NCBI GenBank assembly: GCA_963835685.1
Contig: CAWIGI010000019.1
Coordinates: forward strand, 62,001-126,000
Direction of reading: 5' to 3'
From: DATAGF01 sp963835685
GTDB lineage: Bacteria > Actinomycetota > Thermoleophilia > Miltoncostaeales > Miltoncostaeaceae
Length of the DNA stretch: 64,000 nt
Below the pieces are notes generated by a model that saw only the letters and a list, made by a program, of their open reading frames with translations, was not told the origin of the DNA and ran no database searches. The translations under genes and the position numbers were made by a program. Shown here piece by piece: positions 8,596 to 17,566 of this stretch. The stretch's first letter is position 1. The number at the start of each line of letters is the position of its first letter.

Positions 8596-9606
8596 TTAGC
8601 CGAAGGTAAAGACGTAGGCCTCCACGCCGGGAGCGCGAAAGTCGATCTCGAGCGTGCGGTCAGCGATCCTGCCCCGCTGGCGGACGAGTTGATAGAGCCG
8701 TGGTTGGATCACCGTTCCGTGGCCATGGTCGTCGATGTCGAGCCCACGCGCGTCACCCGGAGGCTCTCCGTCAACGAGCACGCGGAACGGTACGGACGTC
8801 CCTCGCGCACGCGGTCCCATGACGAGATGGACGTCGCGGGCGTGGAATCGGAACGCGATCCGCCCATCGGCTCGGTTCAGCACGCTCGCCCGCCCCTCGG
8901 TGGTCCAGTCGCCGGCCAGCCCCCACTGGTTGAGCTGCAGCGAATCCGGGGCGACGTAGGTGTGCGGCTCGTCGAAGGCCGCACCACCCGGCGACGCGAA
9001 GTTCCGCCCTTGCTCATAGCCGAGGTACGTCTCGGGCGAGGCCAGGTTCGTCCAGTCGGCTTGCGCCTCGAAGCCGTCGGGCTCGACGGAGACGAGGTCG
9101 TCACCGATGCCCTCGGCACCGGCCTCGCGCAGCAACATCTGAATCGCCCACTCGCACTCGTCGTAGGCGCCCTCGCCGAAGTGGTGCTGCCGGATTCGTC
9201 CTTCTGCGTCGGCGATGTACACGGCGGGCCAGTACCGGTTGCCGAACGCCCGCCAGACGCCGTAGTCGCTGTCGAGCGCGATCGGGAACTCGACGCGCAG
9301 CGCCTTGGCGGCCTCGCGGAGGTTCTCGACGTCGCCCTCGAACGGGAACTCGGGCGTGTGCACGCCGACGACGACCAATCCCCGGTCGCGGTACTTCTCC
9401 GCCCACGCGCGGACATAGGCGAGCGTGCGCAGCCAGTTGATGCAGGTGTACGTCCAGAAGTCAACGAGGACGACCTTGCCGCGCAGGTCCGCCGCGATGA
9501 GCGGCGGCGAGTTGAGCCACCCGGTCGCGCCGTCGAAACCGGGCAGGCGGCCTTCGGAGGGCAAGGGAGTGGCCCCGGGATGACGACGGGCGCCGAACCA
9601 CCTCAC
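8596..9606 (-). CDS. Redoxin/thioredoxin-like protein with DipZ-type C-terminal domain
   Basis: A 336-residue protein without a signal peptide. Residues about 20-160 form a TlpA/DipZ-like thioredoxin fold: KVVLVDFWTYTCINWLRTLA, VVVGVHTPEFPFEGDVENL and the cis-Pro strand WPAVYIADAEGRIRQHHFGE. The rest resembles the C-terminal beta-rich domain of DipZ proteins (ETYLGYEQGRNFASPGG, FRFHARDVHLVMGP). The active site is CINW rather than the DipZ CINC, so the resolving cysteine is missing. A classic disulfide cycle is unlikely; it may act as a one-cysteine reductase or peroxidase (inference). It starts at GTG 9606, 82 bases from the end of the epoxide hydrolase gene. Confidence 0.8.
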   Translation of the reverse strand: MRWFGARRHPGATPLPSEGRLPGFDGATGWLNSPPLIAADLRGKVVLVDFWTYTCINWLRTLAYVRAWAEKYRDRGLVVVGVHTPEFPFEGDVENLREAAKALRVEFPIALDSDYGVWRAFGNRYWPAVYIADAEGRIRQHHFGEGAYDECEWAIQMLLREAGAEGIGDDLVSVEPDGFEAQADWTNLASPETYLGYEQGRNFASPGGAAFDEPHTYVAPDSLQLNQWGLAGDWTTEGRASVLNRADGRIAFRFHARDVHLVMGPRARGTSVPFRVLVDGEPPGDARGLDIDDHGHGTVIQPRLYQLVRQRGRIADRTLEIDFRAPGVEAYVFTFG

Positions 9607-9688
9607 GTCGCACCGCCGGTGAACGCGTCCGGCGCCTCCTGCGGCGGCTGCGCGGCGCCCGCATGCGCGCGCCGCCCCACGCGCCTGA

Positions 9689-10874
9689 TCAACGCAGCGA
9701 CCTGAAGGCAGCCCGCACCTCGGTGGAGAAGAGCTCCGGCTCCTCCCAGGCGGCGAAGTGGCCGCCCCTGTTAACCTCGCTGAAGTACGTGAGGTTGGGG
9801 TACGCCACCTCGACCCAGCTGCGCGGGGCCGCCCAGAGCTCGCCGGGGAAGGTGGTGAAGCCGACCGGGAGCGAGAGCTCCGGAGGAGCCTGGCCGGCCG
9901 CGAGCGCTCGGAATCGTGCGCCCTCCCAGTACGACCGGGCCGCCGAGGCCCCGGTGCCCGTCAGCCAGTACAGCGTGATGTCGTCGACGATGGTGTCCCG
10001 GGTGAGATTGCCCACCGGCTCGCCGTCGACGAACGCGCGGGACATCTTGTAGTAGCTGTCCGTGTCGTGGTCGAGCATCCAGGCCGCCAGGCCAACGGGC
10101 GAGTCCAGCAGTGAGTAGCCGATCGTCTGCGGCCGCGTGGCCATCTCCAGGAAGTAGCCGAAGCCGCTCTGCTGGAACGTGGCGAGCGCGTCGAGCGCCG
10201 CGCGTTCCTGCTCGGATTCGGCTGGCAGCTGGTCGGCGATGCCCAGTGCCGGCACGAACAGGTTCATGTGGATGCCGACCAGCCCCTCGGGCGCCTGGCG
10301 GCCCATCGCGTCGGTCACCTCGGCGCCCACGTCGCCGCCCTGGGCGACGTAGCGGGCGTAGCCGAGGCGCTGCATGAGCTCCGCCCAGGCGCCCCCGACG
10401 CGGCCGGAGTCCCAGCCGAGCTCGGTCGGCTCGCCGGAGAAGCCGTAGCCGGGCAGGGACGGCAGCACGAGGTGGAACGCGTCCTCGGCGCCGCCGCCGT
10501 GCGCGGTCGGGTCGGTGAGCGGGCCGACGGTCTCGAGCAGCTCGGTGACCGAGCCGGGCCAGCCGTGGGTCATTATCAGCGGCAACGCGTTCTCGTGCCG
10601 CGACGTGACGTGGATGAAGTGGATCTCGACTCCGTCGATCTCGGTGGTGAACTGCGGCAGCGCGTTCAGTCTCGCCTCGCACTTGCGCCAGTCGTAGTCG
10701 GTCGTCCAGTAACGGGCGAGCTCCTGCAGCGTCGCCAGCTGCACGCCCTGCGATCGGTCCGGGACGAGCTCCCTGCTGGGCCAGCGCGTCGCCGCGATCC
10801 GTCGAACGGAGTTCGTCGAGCGCCTCGCCGGCAATATCAACCTTGAAGGGGCGGATCTCTTTGGTGCTACTCAT
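9689..10874 (-). CDS. Epoxide hydrolase (alpha/beta hydrolase with EHN domain), frameshifted near the 5' end
   Basis: Predicted hydrolase opening epoxides to diols. The N-terminal EHN domain starts MSSTKEIRPFKVDIAGEALD at ATG 10874. After ELR the frame is lost and continues one base out as RRIAATRWPSRELVPD. One extra T (CGTTCG for CGTCG) near 10808 explains it. The hydrolase core has HGWPGS (oxyanion loop), QGGDVGAEV (nucleophile Asp), and GGHFAAWEEPELF (catalytic His). The corrected length of about 395 residues is normal. A remnant of a close homologue lies immediately upstream, so this was once a tandem pair. Confidence 0.85.
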
Positions 10875-10903
10875 GCCGACCTCCCAGGTAACGTCTGCCG
10901 ATC

Positions 10904-11143
10904 GACGGAGTGACCTAAAGGCGTCTCGCACCTCGGTCGTGAACAGCTCAGGCTCTTGTCAGGCGGCGAAGTGGTTGCCCTTCTCGACCTCGTTGAAGTA
11001 GATGAGGTTGGGGTTGGCTCGCTCGGCCCAGCTCCGCGGGCTTGATAGAGCTCGCGGGGAAAGATATTCACGGCAGCCGGCACGGTGACGCCCTTGACGT
11101 CGAAGAAACCGACCTTGTTCTCCCACGACAGATAGGCGCCATT
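10904..11143 (-). pseudogene. C-terminal remnant of a second epoxide hydrolase
   Basis: Only the last third of an epoxide hydrolase survives. In order: YLSWENKVGFFDVKGVTVPA and NIFPRELYQ, a one-base shift, then SWAERANPNLIYFNEVEKGN and HFAA, an in-frame TGA where the family has W, and EPELFTTEVRDAFRSLR. These blocks align with the C-terminus of the intact neighbour (NLTYFSEVNRGGHFAAWEEP). The reading frame runs into the leader of the downstream gene. Truncation plus a stop argues for real decay here, not only sequencing error. Confidence 0.75.
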
Positions 11144-11579
11144 CCGTGGGGGCGGCGTTCGACCGACCTTCGCTCTGGTTCGGGGACCTCGCCGACACTA
11201 CCCCGCCTCTCGGGCCGCGACTACCCGGAGCCGCCGTTAACCGGAGCCGGGACTGCCCGACGTCAGATCCACAATCCGCACCGTACGATCGAGCTGATCC
11301 TGGATCGCATCCGACGCGGCGGGTAGCCGCCTTCGGCGCGTCACAGACCCGGCCGGAGGCGCGGACCGACGTCGGGCTCCCGCCACGGGTAGGGCGCGCC
11401 GTCGCGGCCGCGCGCCCAGAGCACGATGTGGCCCACTGCCGCCCGCCGCGCGCGGGCAAGGCGAGGAGAAGCGCGCGACGCTCGGGCGCGTTCGGCCGCG
11501 ACTCCACCGCCACCGTTGTGGATAATGCGCGCAGCGGGGCTGGGTCGCCGGCCGGAGGCCGACGAAACGGAGGTGGGAG
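11144..11579. other. Intergenic stretch with no convincing gene
   Basis: No frame has a recognisable domain. A minus-strand frame ending at about 11341 reads GHIVLWARGRDGAPYPWREP, which has plausible protein composition, but it has no clear start or family. The missing 5' part of the epoxide hydrolase remnant would be expected here and is not present, so the deletion endpoint is near 11143. Confidence 0.4.
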
Positions 11580-11828
11580 TTGAGCGTCGAGGACGACACC
11601 GAGCGGGTGCGACGAGACGAGTTGGTTGTCGCCGGAGTAGCAACGACCGAGCCGGAGGCGGCGGTGGCCTGCGGTCTGCTCCGCACCGCGGGGATCTGGT
11701 GCACGAGTCGCGTGACGAACTTTGGTGCCGGGGCGTCCGACGGCCTGTCCGTCGGTGGACCGCACGAGATCCTCGTCCGTCGTGAGGACCTCGAGCCGGC
11801 TCGCCAGGCTCTGCGGGCAGGGGGCTGA
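11580..11828 (+). CDS. DUF2007-like small protein
   Basis: Encodes 82 residues from TTG 11580, five bases after GGAGGTGGGAG. The pattern ELVVAGVATTEPEAAVACGL, then LRTAGIWC, then GPHEILVRREDLEPARQAL matches the DUF2007 ('putative signal transducing protein') fold: a strand, a helix over the AAG-I segment, and a final V.P.D...A..L motif. Members are short, standalone and of unknown function. It is flanked by non-coding sequence and transcribed alone. Confidence 0.65.
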   Translation: MSVEDDTERVRRDELVVAGVATTEPEAAVACGLLRTAGIWCTSRVTNFGAGASDGLSVGGPHEILVRREDLEPARQALRAGG

Positions 11829-12091
11829 CGCGCCCACTCGACCGCATGATCCCGCGGATCGAGCTCGAGCCCGAGCCGTCACCCGGCCGCTCGCTGTAGC
11901 CGGACCCGTGGGGCTGGGCCCCCCCCTGCTCCACGAGAGGCGCGAGAGCCGAGCCGCGGCCTGCGCACTCGGCGATTCCCACCCTGGGGATCGCTGGTTC
12001 CCGGGCGTCCCCGTAGGGCGCGTAGTACGCCTCGCCGAGGCTGACGCCCTCCGCCTCCTCCAGCGCGCCGAGGCTCGTGAAGCCGGTCCGG

Positions 12092-12715
12092 TTACGTCAG
12101 GTAGAAGTAGAGCGCGTAGAGCAGCTCGACAGCCGGGCTCGACGTGTGGACGGTGACGTCGGAGGGGACGGTCAGCAGGGCGTCCGAGTAGTTGAAGATG
12201 ATCTTCACGCCGGCCGCGACGAGGTCGTCGGCCACCGCCTGCGCGGCGTCGCCGGGGACGGCGAGCACGCCCACCATGACGCCGTCGTCCGTCACGACGG
12301 AGGTCAGCTCGTCGTAGTGGCGCACCTCCAGGTCGCCGAGGCGCATGCCCACGCGGTCCGGATCGACGTCGAAGATCGCGGAGATGCGGAAGCCGTGATC
12401 GGCGAACACCCCGGAGGTGGCGATCGCCTGGCCGAGGTTGCCGGCGCCGAAGAGCGCGATGTTGTGCTGCCCCGAGGTCCTCAGGATCTTGCGGATCTGC
12501 TCGATCAGCGAGTCGATGTCGTAGCCGACGCCCCGCTTGCCGAACTTGCCGAACCCGGACAGGTCACGCCGGATCTGGGTCGGGTTGACGTTCGTGTACT
12601 CCGAGATCGCCTGGGAGGAGATGCTGCTCTTGCCCATCTTCTTCGCCTGGGTCAGCACCTGCAGGTACCGCGAGAGCCGCGCGGCCACGCCCAGCGTCAG
12701 ACGGTCTGTGGCCAT
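12092..12715 (-). CDS. rex: Redox-sensing transcriptional repressor Rex
   Basis: A 207-residue NADH/NAD+ sensor that represses respiratory and fermentative genes when NADH is low. The N-terminal winged helix contains LSRYLQVLTQAKKMGKSSIS and NPTQIRRDLSGFGKFGKRGV (recognition region). The Rossmann domain begins NIALFGAGNLGQAIA, and FDVDPDRVGMRLGDLEV closes the NAD-binding part. The C-terminal swapped helix is AVELLYALYFYLT. All family blocks are present at normal length. GGGGAGGT precedes the ATG by about 11 bases. A Rex-operator-like site lies 27 bases upstream of the start, suggesting autoregulation. Confidence 0.95.
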   Translation of the reverse strand: MATDRLTLGVAARLSRYLQVLTQAKKMGKSSISSQAISEYTNVNPTQIRRDLSGFGKFGKRGVGYDIDSLIEQIRKILRTSGQHNIALFGAGNLGQAIATSGVFADHGFRISAIFDVDPDRVGMRLGDLEVRHYDELTSVVTDDGVMVGVLAVPGDAAQAVADDLVAAGVKIIFNYSDALLTVPSDVTVHTSSPAVELLYALYFYLT

Positions 12716-12741
12716 CGCTCGCCGGCACCTCCCCGGGGACT

Positions 12742-12759
12742 TTGTGACATCTTGCGCAA
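12742..12759. promoter_or_regulatory. Candidate Rex operator upstream of rex
   Basis: TTGTGACATCTTGCGCAA has the 18-bp layout of Rex operators (TTGTGA, six bases, TCACAA). The left half-site is exact and the right half-site matches four of six positions. It lies 27 bases upstream of the rex start. Rex autoregulation is established in Streptomyces; use of this site is inferred. Confidence 0.55.
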
Positions 12760-12817
12760 GTTACGGCCGCGGCGCGGGCGCCGCAAGTGCCGACAGGCAC
12801 GAACTTTGCGCAGGCCT

Positions 12818-15349
12818 TCAGTCGAGCGCGAAGGGCCCGCTCTCCCGTTGCAGCACGGTCCCGTCGGGCCCGATGCCCGTGACCCGCACCCGGTAGGTGC
12901 CGGGGATGACCTCGACGCCCGAGGCGAGCCGTCGCGCGACGAGGAAGCGGTACGTGCCGGCCGGCCAGGCCGAGGCCTGCTTCGTGCCGGCCACCGGCAG
13001 CGGCGGGCCGCCGTCGCCCGGCAGCAGGTCCAGGCGCACCCCGTGCAGGCGCACGCTGCGCACGCGCGAATCGTCGCGGCGCAGCATGCCCACCCGCACC
13101 TGCACCTCCGCCAGGCCGGAGTCGGCGCGGATCTGGGGGATGCCGAGCGCCTCTGCCGGCGTGCTGGCGGGGCGCGATGGGAGCACCACCGCGCGGGCGG
13201 CGACCTCCCCCCCGCCGGCGCGGCGCACGACCAGCTGCCCCTGGGCGGCCCCCGGAGGGAGCCGCAGGCGGAGCGTTGCGCGGCCGCCCGGACGCAGGCG
13301 CGCCGCGCCGAGCGGCACCTCGCGCGCGCCGGTCCGCAGGACGACGACGAATCGTCCCGCGCGACCGCTCAGGTCGCCGAGCACGATGCGGGCGACCGCG
13401 CCGGCGCCCGCCCGGCGGCCGGGGTGGGCCGCGACGAGGGGCGGATCGATGCGGAGCGCGGGAGCGCCGGGCGGCTGGAGGGCCCCGGCGCCCTGCCGCC
13501 GGACCGAGATGCCCTCGACCGGCACCGCCGACTGCACCAGCACCGAGTGCACGGCCCGGGGGCCGAGCTCCGGCCGGTCGATGCGCAGGCGCAGGGCCCT
13601 GGCGGCGACCTCGGCGGCCGCCGCGCTCGTGCCGGTGAGGGCCGCCTGGCGGGGTGCGCCGTCGGGGCCCCGCCCCGGCCACGCCGCCTCGCGGGCCACC
13701 GCGGGGGCGACGAGGTCGGGCTTCTGACGGCCGTCGGCGGTCGGCCCCCACGACGAGAAGGACGCGACGCTCCTGGGCGCGTCCGCGGCCGGCCCCGGCC
13801 TCAACGCGACCCGCAGGTCCGGCTGGTCGGCGGCGAGCCCGGCGAGGGCCTGGCCCTGCTGCGCGCCGATCCCCACCACCGGGATGGGCAGGCCGCCGTC
13901 GCCGGGTACCCCGGGGAAGCCGGCGGGGCCCGTGACGTCCCAGACGGCGAGCGCCGCCGCCCCCGCGGCGGCCGCCTGAGCCGCCTTCTCGGCGATCGTG
14001 CCGCCGCCGCGCGCCACCACGACCAGGGCCCCCCGCACCGTGCCGGCGCCGGGGCCGCGGTAGTTCTCCGGGGCGTCGCCGGTCGCGAGGCCGTCCGGCG
14101 CGCGCAGGAGCGTCACGGGCAGGGCTGCGTCGCCCGGCTCGGGACCCATCAGCGGAAGGGGCCCGAGCCGTGCGACGGCCGGGCCCAGAAGGGCCTCGAG
14201 GTCGGCCGTGCGCGGGCTCGCCGGCGCCGACAGGCCGCCGGCCGCGATCGCCGACGGGGCGGCCGCCGGGCCCCCGACCGAGCCGGGGCGCGCGTAAGTC
14301 GGGCCGTCGTTGCCCGCGGGGACCACCACCGTGGCGCCGATGCGGTCCGCAGCGGCCAGCGCCTGGGCCACGGGGTCGATCCCGCCGCCGTCGAACCCGG
14401 CCGCCAAGCCCATCAGGATGACCTCGGCGCCGTCGGAGGGGTCGCCGTCCCCGTCCGGATCGACCGCCCGGTCGAGCGCGGCCAGGACGCGGTCGGTGCG
14501 CGCCAGCGGCCTCAGGCGCCCGCCCACGGCCTCGCGTGCGACGACGCGGTAGGCGAGCAGGCGTGGCGTGCGGGCGGGCGGCAGCCCCGCCAACGCCGCC
14601 GAGCGCAGCACCAGGCTCGCCATCTGGGTGCCGTGGCCCTCGGCGGCGGGGTCCGCCGGGTCATAGCTCGGGTCGGGGTCGCGGTCGATGAGGTCGTAGC
14701 CCCCGATCACGGGGAAGGTGGGGCCGATCCCACCGCCCAGCCAGGGGTGCGAGGCGTCGATGCCGGCGTCGATGAGCGCGATGTGCGCGGGGTCGCCGCC
14801 GCCCGCGCGGCGGGCCGGCGGGCGGGCCCGCGGCGCGGGGAGCGGAGCCGGCGCCGGGGATCCCGCGGCCTGGGCGGGCGCGAGGAAGGCCACCGGCACG
14901 ACCGCCTCGACCTCCGGGAGAGCCGCGAGCGACTCGAGCCGGCCGGCGGGCAGGCGCACGCCGATCGCATTCACGAGCACCCGCGACCGGAACGTCACCG
15001 TCGCGCCGAGGCTCGACAGCACCGGGTCGAGCGCCTGCTGGTCGGCGGTCACGGCCCGCGCGGCGGCGGCGCGGTCGGCCGGCGCCGCGGCGGCCGCCCG
15101 GGCGCCGTCCAGCAGCAGGATCGCCGACTCGGTGTCGCCGGGAGCGGGCAGTTGGGGCGTGCGGTGGGCCTCGAGGGTGTCCCGCCAGCCGGCGGCCGCG
15201 TCGAGCGCCACCGTCCTCACCGCCGCCGCGTCGGCCGGCGGCGGCGTGCCGGCCGGGACCGTCTGCCCGGCCGCCGTGGCGGGGGCGGCGGCGAGGACCG
15301 CGACGAGGCCGACCGCGATCGGCGGCCGGCGGCGGCGGCGGGCGCTCAC
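12818..15349 (-). CDS. Secreted subtilisin-like serine protease (S8) with PA-domain insert
   Basis: An 843-residue exported protease. GTG 15349 overlaps the tsaD stop (GTGA) and gives VSARRRRRPPIAVGLVAVLA, an Arg-rich signal peptide. An inhibitor-like propeptide (to about residue 165) precedes the S8 domain. The triad is present: Asp in HIALIDAGIDASHP, His in EGHGTQMASLV, oxyanion Asn in VVVPAGNDGPTY and Ser in ALTGTSAAAAEVA. Between Asn and Ser lies a PA-like segment (GTVRGALVVVARGGGTIAEK). The C-terminal part (from about residue 610) is beta-rich and probably binds the wall or substrate. It is the last gene of the udg-tsa operon. Confidence 0.85.
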   Translation of the reverse strand: MSARRRRRPPIAVGLVAVLAAAPATAAGQTVPAGTPPPADAAAVRTVALDAAAGWRDTLEAHRTPQLPAPGDTESAILLLDGARAAAAAPADRAAAARAVTADQQALDPVLSSLGATVTFRSRVLVNAIGVRLPAGRLESLAALPEVEAVVPVAFLAPAQAAGSPAPAPLPAPRARPPARRAGGGDPAHIALIDAGIDASHPWLGGGIGPTFPVIGGYDLIDRDPDPSYDPADPAAEGHGTQMASLVLRSAALAGLPPARTPRLLAYRVVAREAVGGRLRPLARTDRVLAALDRAVDPDGDGDPSDGAEVILMGLAAGFDGGGIDPVAQALAAADRIGATVVVPAGNDGPTYARPGSVGGPAAAPSAIAAGGLSAPASPRTADLEALLGPAVARLGPLPLMGPEPGDAALPVTLLRAPDGLATGDAPENYRGPGAGTVRGALVVVARGGGTIAEKAAQAAAAGAAALAVWDVTGPAGFPGVPGDGGLPIPVVGIGAQQGQALAGLAADQPDLRVALRPGPAADAPRSVASFSSWGPTADGRQKPDLVAPAVAREAAWPGRGPDGAPRQAALTGTSAAAAEVAARALRLRIDRPELGPRAVHSVLVQSAVPVEGISVRRQGAGALQPPGAPALRIDPPLVAAHPGRRAGAGAVARIVLGDLSGRAGRFVVVLRTGAREVPLGAARLRPGGRATLRLRLPPGAAQGQLVVRRAGGGEVAARAVVLPSRPASTPAEALGIPQIRADSGLAEVQVRVGMLRRDDSRVRSVRLHGVRLDLLPGDGGPPLPVAGTKQASAWPAGTYRFLVARRLASGVEVIPGTYRVRVTGIGPDGTVLQRESGPFALD

Positions 15350-16365
15350 GCGGCGATCCCCCCGGGAGGCGCCGTCGCGATCGCGTCGAGGCCCAGGTAG
15401 TCGGGCCACGGCACCGGATCGGCGAATTGGGCGGCCGCGCCGATCATCGCGGCGTTGTCGGTGCAGAGCGAGCGGTCGGGCACGGCCACCCGCAGCCCGG
15501 CGGCGGACGCCCCCTCCTGGACCAGCTCGCGGAGGCGCCCGTTGGCCGCGACGCCGCCGCCCAGGGCGACGGCCGGGACGCCCTCCGCGGCGGCGGCGGC
15601 CACCAGCCGCTCCGCCAGGGGGCGGACGATCGCCTCCTGGTAGGAGGCGGCCAGGTCGGCGCGGCCGGCGTCGTCCAGGTGGCCCGCGTCGCGGACGGCG
15701 TACAGCAGGGCGGTCTTGACCCCGGCGAAGGAGAAGTCACGGCCCCCGCGGCCCTCCAGCCCCACCGGGAAGCGGTGCGCCGTGCGATCGCCGTCGCGGG
15801 CGAGGCGCTCCAGCGCCGGGCCACCCGGGTAGCCGAGGCCGAGCAGGCGGGCGCCCTTGTCGAGGGCCTCGCCGGCCGCGTCGTCGATCGTCTGTCCGAG
15901 CAGCGCGGGCCGGGCGTAGTCGGCGACGAGGTCCAGGCGGGTGTGACCCCCCGACGCGATCAGGCTGACGAAGGGCGGGTCGAGGGCGACGGGCTCCAGC
16001 CACACGGCGGCGATGTGCCCGTGGAGGTGGTCAACCATCGCCAGGGGCTTTCCCGCCGCGTAGGCCAATGCCTTCGCCGTCGACACGCCGACGAGCAGCG
16101 CGCCGATGAGGCCGGGGCGCTGGGTGACGGCGATCGTCGCGACGTCATGGAGCCCCATGCCGGCATCCTCGAGCGCGCGGTCAACGACCGCGTTGACGGT
16201 GCCGAGGTGGTGCCTGGCCGCGACCTCGGGGACGACGCCGCCGTAGGGCGCGTGCAGGTCGGCCTGGGACGCCACCACGCTCGAGGCGATCTCGCGTCCG
16301 CGGACGACCGCGGCGGCGGTCTCGTCGCAGGACGTCTCGATCGCCAGGACGGGGCCCTCGGTCAC
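15346..16365 (-). CDS. tsaD: tRNA N6-adenosine threonylcarbamoyltransferase
   Basis: Transfers threonylcarbamoyl from TC-AMP to A37 of ANN-decoding tRNAs with TsaB and TsaE. GTG 16365 overlaps the rimI stop and gives VTEGPVLAIETSCDETAAAV, the ASKHA phosphate loop. Metal ligands are in VDHLHGHIAAVW. Nucleotide-binding motifs are IASGGHTRLDLV, ALGGGVAANGRLRE and SLCTDNAAMIGAA. At 339 residues it is full length. Tight coupling with rimI and the subtilase gene is positional only; no functional link to the protease is implied. Confidence 0.95.
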   Translation of the reverse strand: MTEGPVLAIETSCDETAAAVVRGREIASSVVASQADLHAPYGGVVPEVAARHHLGTVNAVVDRALEDAGMGLHDVATIAVTQRPGLIGALLVGVSTAKALAYAAGKPLAMVDHLHGHIAAVWLEPVALDPPFVSLIASGGHTRLDLVADYARPALLGQTIDDAAGEALDKGARLLGLGYPGGPALERLARDGDRTAHRFPVGLEGRGGRDFSFAGVKTALLYAVRDAGHLDDAGRADLAASYQEAIVRPLAERLVAAAAAEGVPAVALGGGVAANGRLRELVQEGASAAGLRVAVPDRSLCTDNAAMIGAAAQFADPVPWPDYLGLDAIATAPPGGIAA

Positions 16366-16853
16366 GCCTCCTCCCCGTTCGGCCCGCCGCCGCGCCACAT
16401 GATGATCGCGTCCTCGCCGTTGTCCGAGTAGTAGGCGGGGCGCACCCCGTGCTCGAGGAACCCCTTGCGCCGGTACAAACGGATGGCCGAGGCGTTGGAC
16501 ACGCGGACCTCGAGCGTGAAGCCCAGGTGGGCCTTCCTGGCGGCGCGGACGAAGAGCTCGTCGAGCATGCGGCCGCCGAGGCCCCGGCCCCGCTGCGACT
16601 CCCGTACGCAGAGGTTCAGGATGTGCCAGACGTCGGCGTAGCGCGAGACCATGACGTAGGCCAGGACGTCGCCGGCCCGGTCGGCGACGAGGTCGAGCGT
16701 GCCGGGCCGCCCGAGCTCCGACATGAACATCGCGCGGGTCCACGGCGTCGCCGAGGTCGCGGTCTCGATCGCGACCACCTGGGGGACGTCGCGGGGGCGC
16801 ATGTCGCGGATCTTGATCGCCGGCGGGGCGGCGGTGCGCTTGCCCCGGGCCAT
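16362..16853 (-). CDS. rimI: Ribosomal-protein-alanine acetyltransferase RimI
   Basis: A GNAT enzyme of about 163 residues expected to acetylate the N-terminus of ribosomal protein S18. The pattern is IKIRDMRPRDVPQVVAIE, WTRAMFMSELGRPG, WHILNLCVRESQRGRGLGGR (acetyl-CoA loop Q-R-G-x-G), LEVRVSNASAIRLYRRKGF and YYSDNGEDAIIM, all typical of RimI. It lies between tsaB and tsaD, the classic arrangement. I take ATG 16853; GTG 16859 (VRMARGK) would overlap the tsaB stop as GTGA, like the other junctions of this operon, and is equally possible. Confidence 0.92.
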   Translation of the reverse strand: MARGKRTAAPPAIKIRDMRPRDVPQVVAIETATSATPWTRAMFMSELGRPGTLDLVADRAGDVLAYVMVSRYADVWHILNLCVRESQRGRGLGGRMLDELFVRAARKAHLGFTLEVRVSNASAIRLYRRKGFLEHGVRPAYYSDNGEDAIIMWRGGGPNGEEA

Positions 16854-16855
16854 CC

Positions 16856-17566
16856 TCACGCTGGCTGCTCGGACGCCGCGGCGACGGCCGCGAGCCGGTT
16901 GACCTCGGCGTCGGGGAGGCGCGCGTACACGGGCCGCGCCGGCAGCCCCGCCCCGGCCGCGACCCGGCGGGCGAGGTGGGCCGCGCGAATCCGGTGCGCG
17001 GCCGCCCCGGCGGGAGGACGCCTGAGCCCGGGGCCCTCGAGGGCGTCGCCGCCGGCCTCGATCCCCTCCCCGCCGAGCCACACCTCCTCGTCGAGGCCCC
17101 GGAGCGCGGCGCGCAGGTCCCCCGGTGCCAGCGCCGCCGGGGCGAGCAGCTCCTCGAGGCCGCCGCCGGGCGTGGCGCGGTACGCCGCCGTGAACAGCTC
17201 GCGGCGGCGGGCGTCGAGGACCGGGGCCACGACGGCCCCCTCTGGCGCGACCTCCGCGATGCCGAGCGCGAGGGCCTCCAGCGACGAGGCGCCGGTCACC
17301 GCCACGCCGAGGGCCTGGCCGAGCCCGAGCGCGGTCGCGATGCCGATGCGCAGGCCGGTGAACCCGCCCGGCCCCACCCCGACGACGATCGCGTCGATGT
17401 CCCGCGCCGACGCGCCGGCGGCCGCCAGCAGGCCGTGGGCCGCCTCGAGGACGCGGCGCCCCGCCCCTGGCTCCGGCGCGAGCCACAGCTCCGCGGTCGG
17501 CCGGTCAGCCCGGACGAGGGCCAGGCTCGGGCTCGCGGTGGCGGTGTCGAGCGCGAAGGTCGGCAA
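16856..17566 (-). CDS. tsaB: tRNA threonylcarbamoyladenosine biosynthesis protein TsaB
   Basis: A 236-residue ASKHA-fold partner of TsaD. The TTG start at 17566 gives LPTFALDTATASPSLALV. The central helix-strand signature GVGPGGFTGLRIGIATALGL and GASSLEALALGIAE are diagnostic, and VAPVLDARRRELFTAAYR follows. The 5' end overlaps tsaE by about 62 bases, an unusually long but plausible overlap in this operon. TsaC is not in the window and should lie elsewhere. Confidence 0.92.
   Translation of the reverse strand: MPTFALDTATASPSLALVRADRPTAELWLAPEPGAGRRVLEAAHGLLAAAGASARDIDAIVVGVGPGGFTGLRIGIATALGLGQALGVAVTGASSLEALALGIAEVAPEGAVVAPVLDARRRELFTAAYRATPGGGLEELLAPAALAPGDLRAALRGLDEEVWLGGEGIEAGGDALEGPGLRRPPAGAAAHRIRAAHLARRVAAGAGLPARPVYARLPDAEVNRLAAVAAASEQPA

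Noticed and set aside
8410..12111. 14-base direct repeat GTCAGGTAGAAGTA at 8410 and 12098 as a duplication trace
   Set aside because: A 14-mer match is expected several times by chance in 64 kb, and the flanks do not match.
12077..15400. 1107-codon plus-strand frame opposite the subtilase
   Set aside because: Antisense to a complete S8 protease with all catalytic residues; composition is a shadow of the GC-rich codons.
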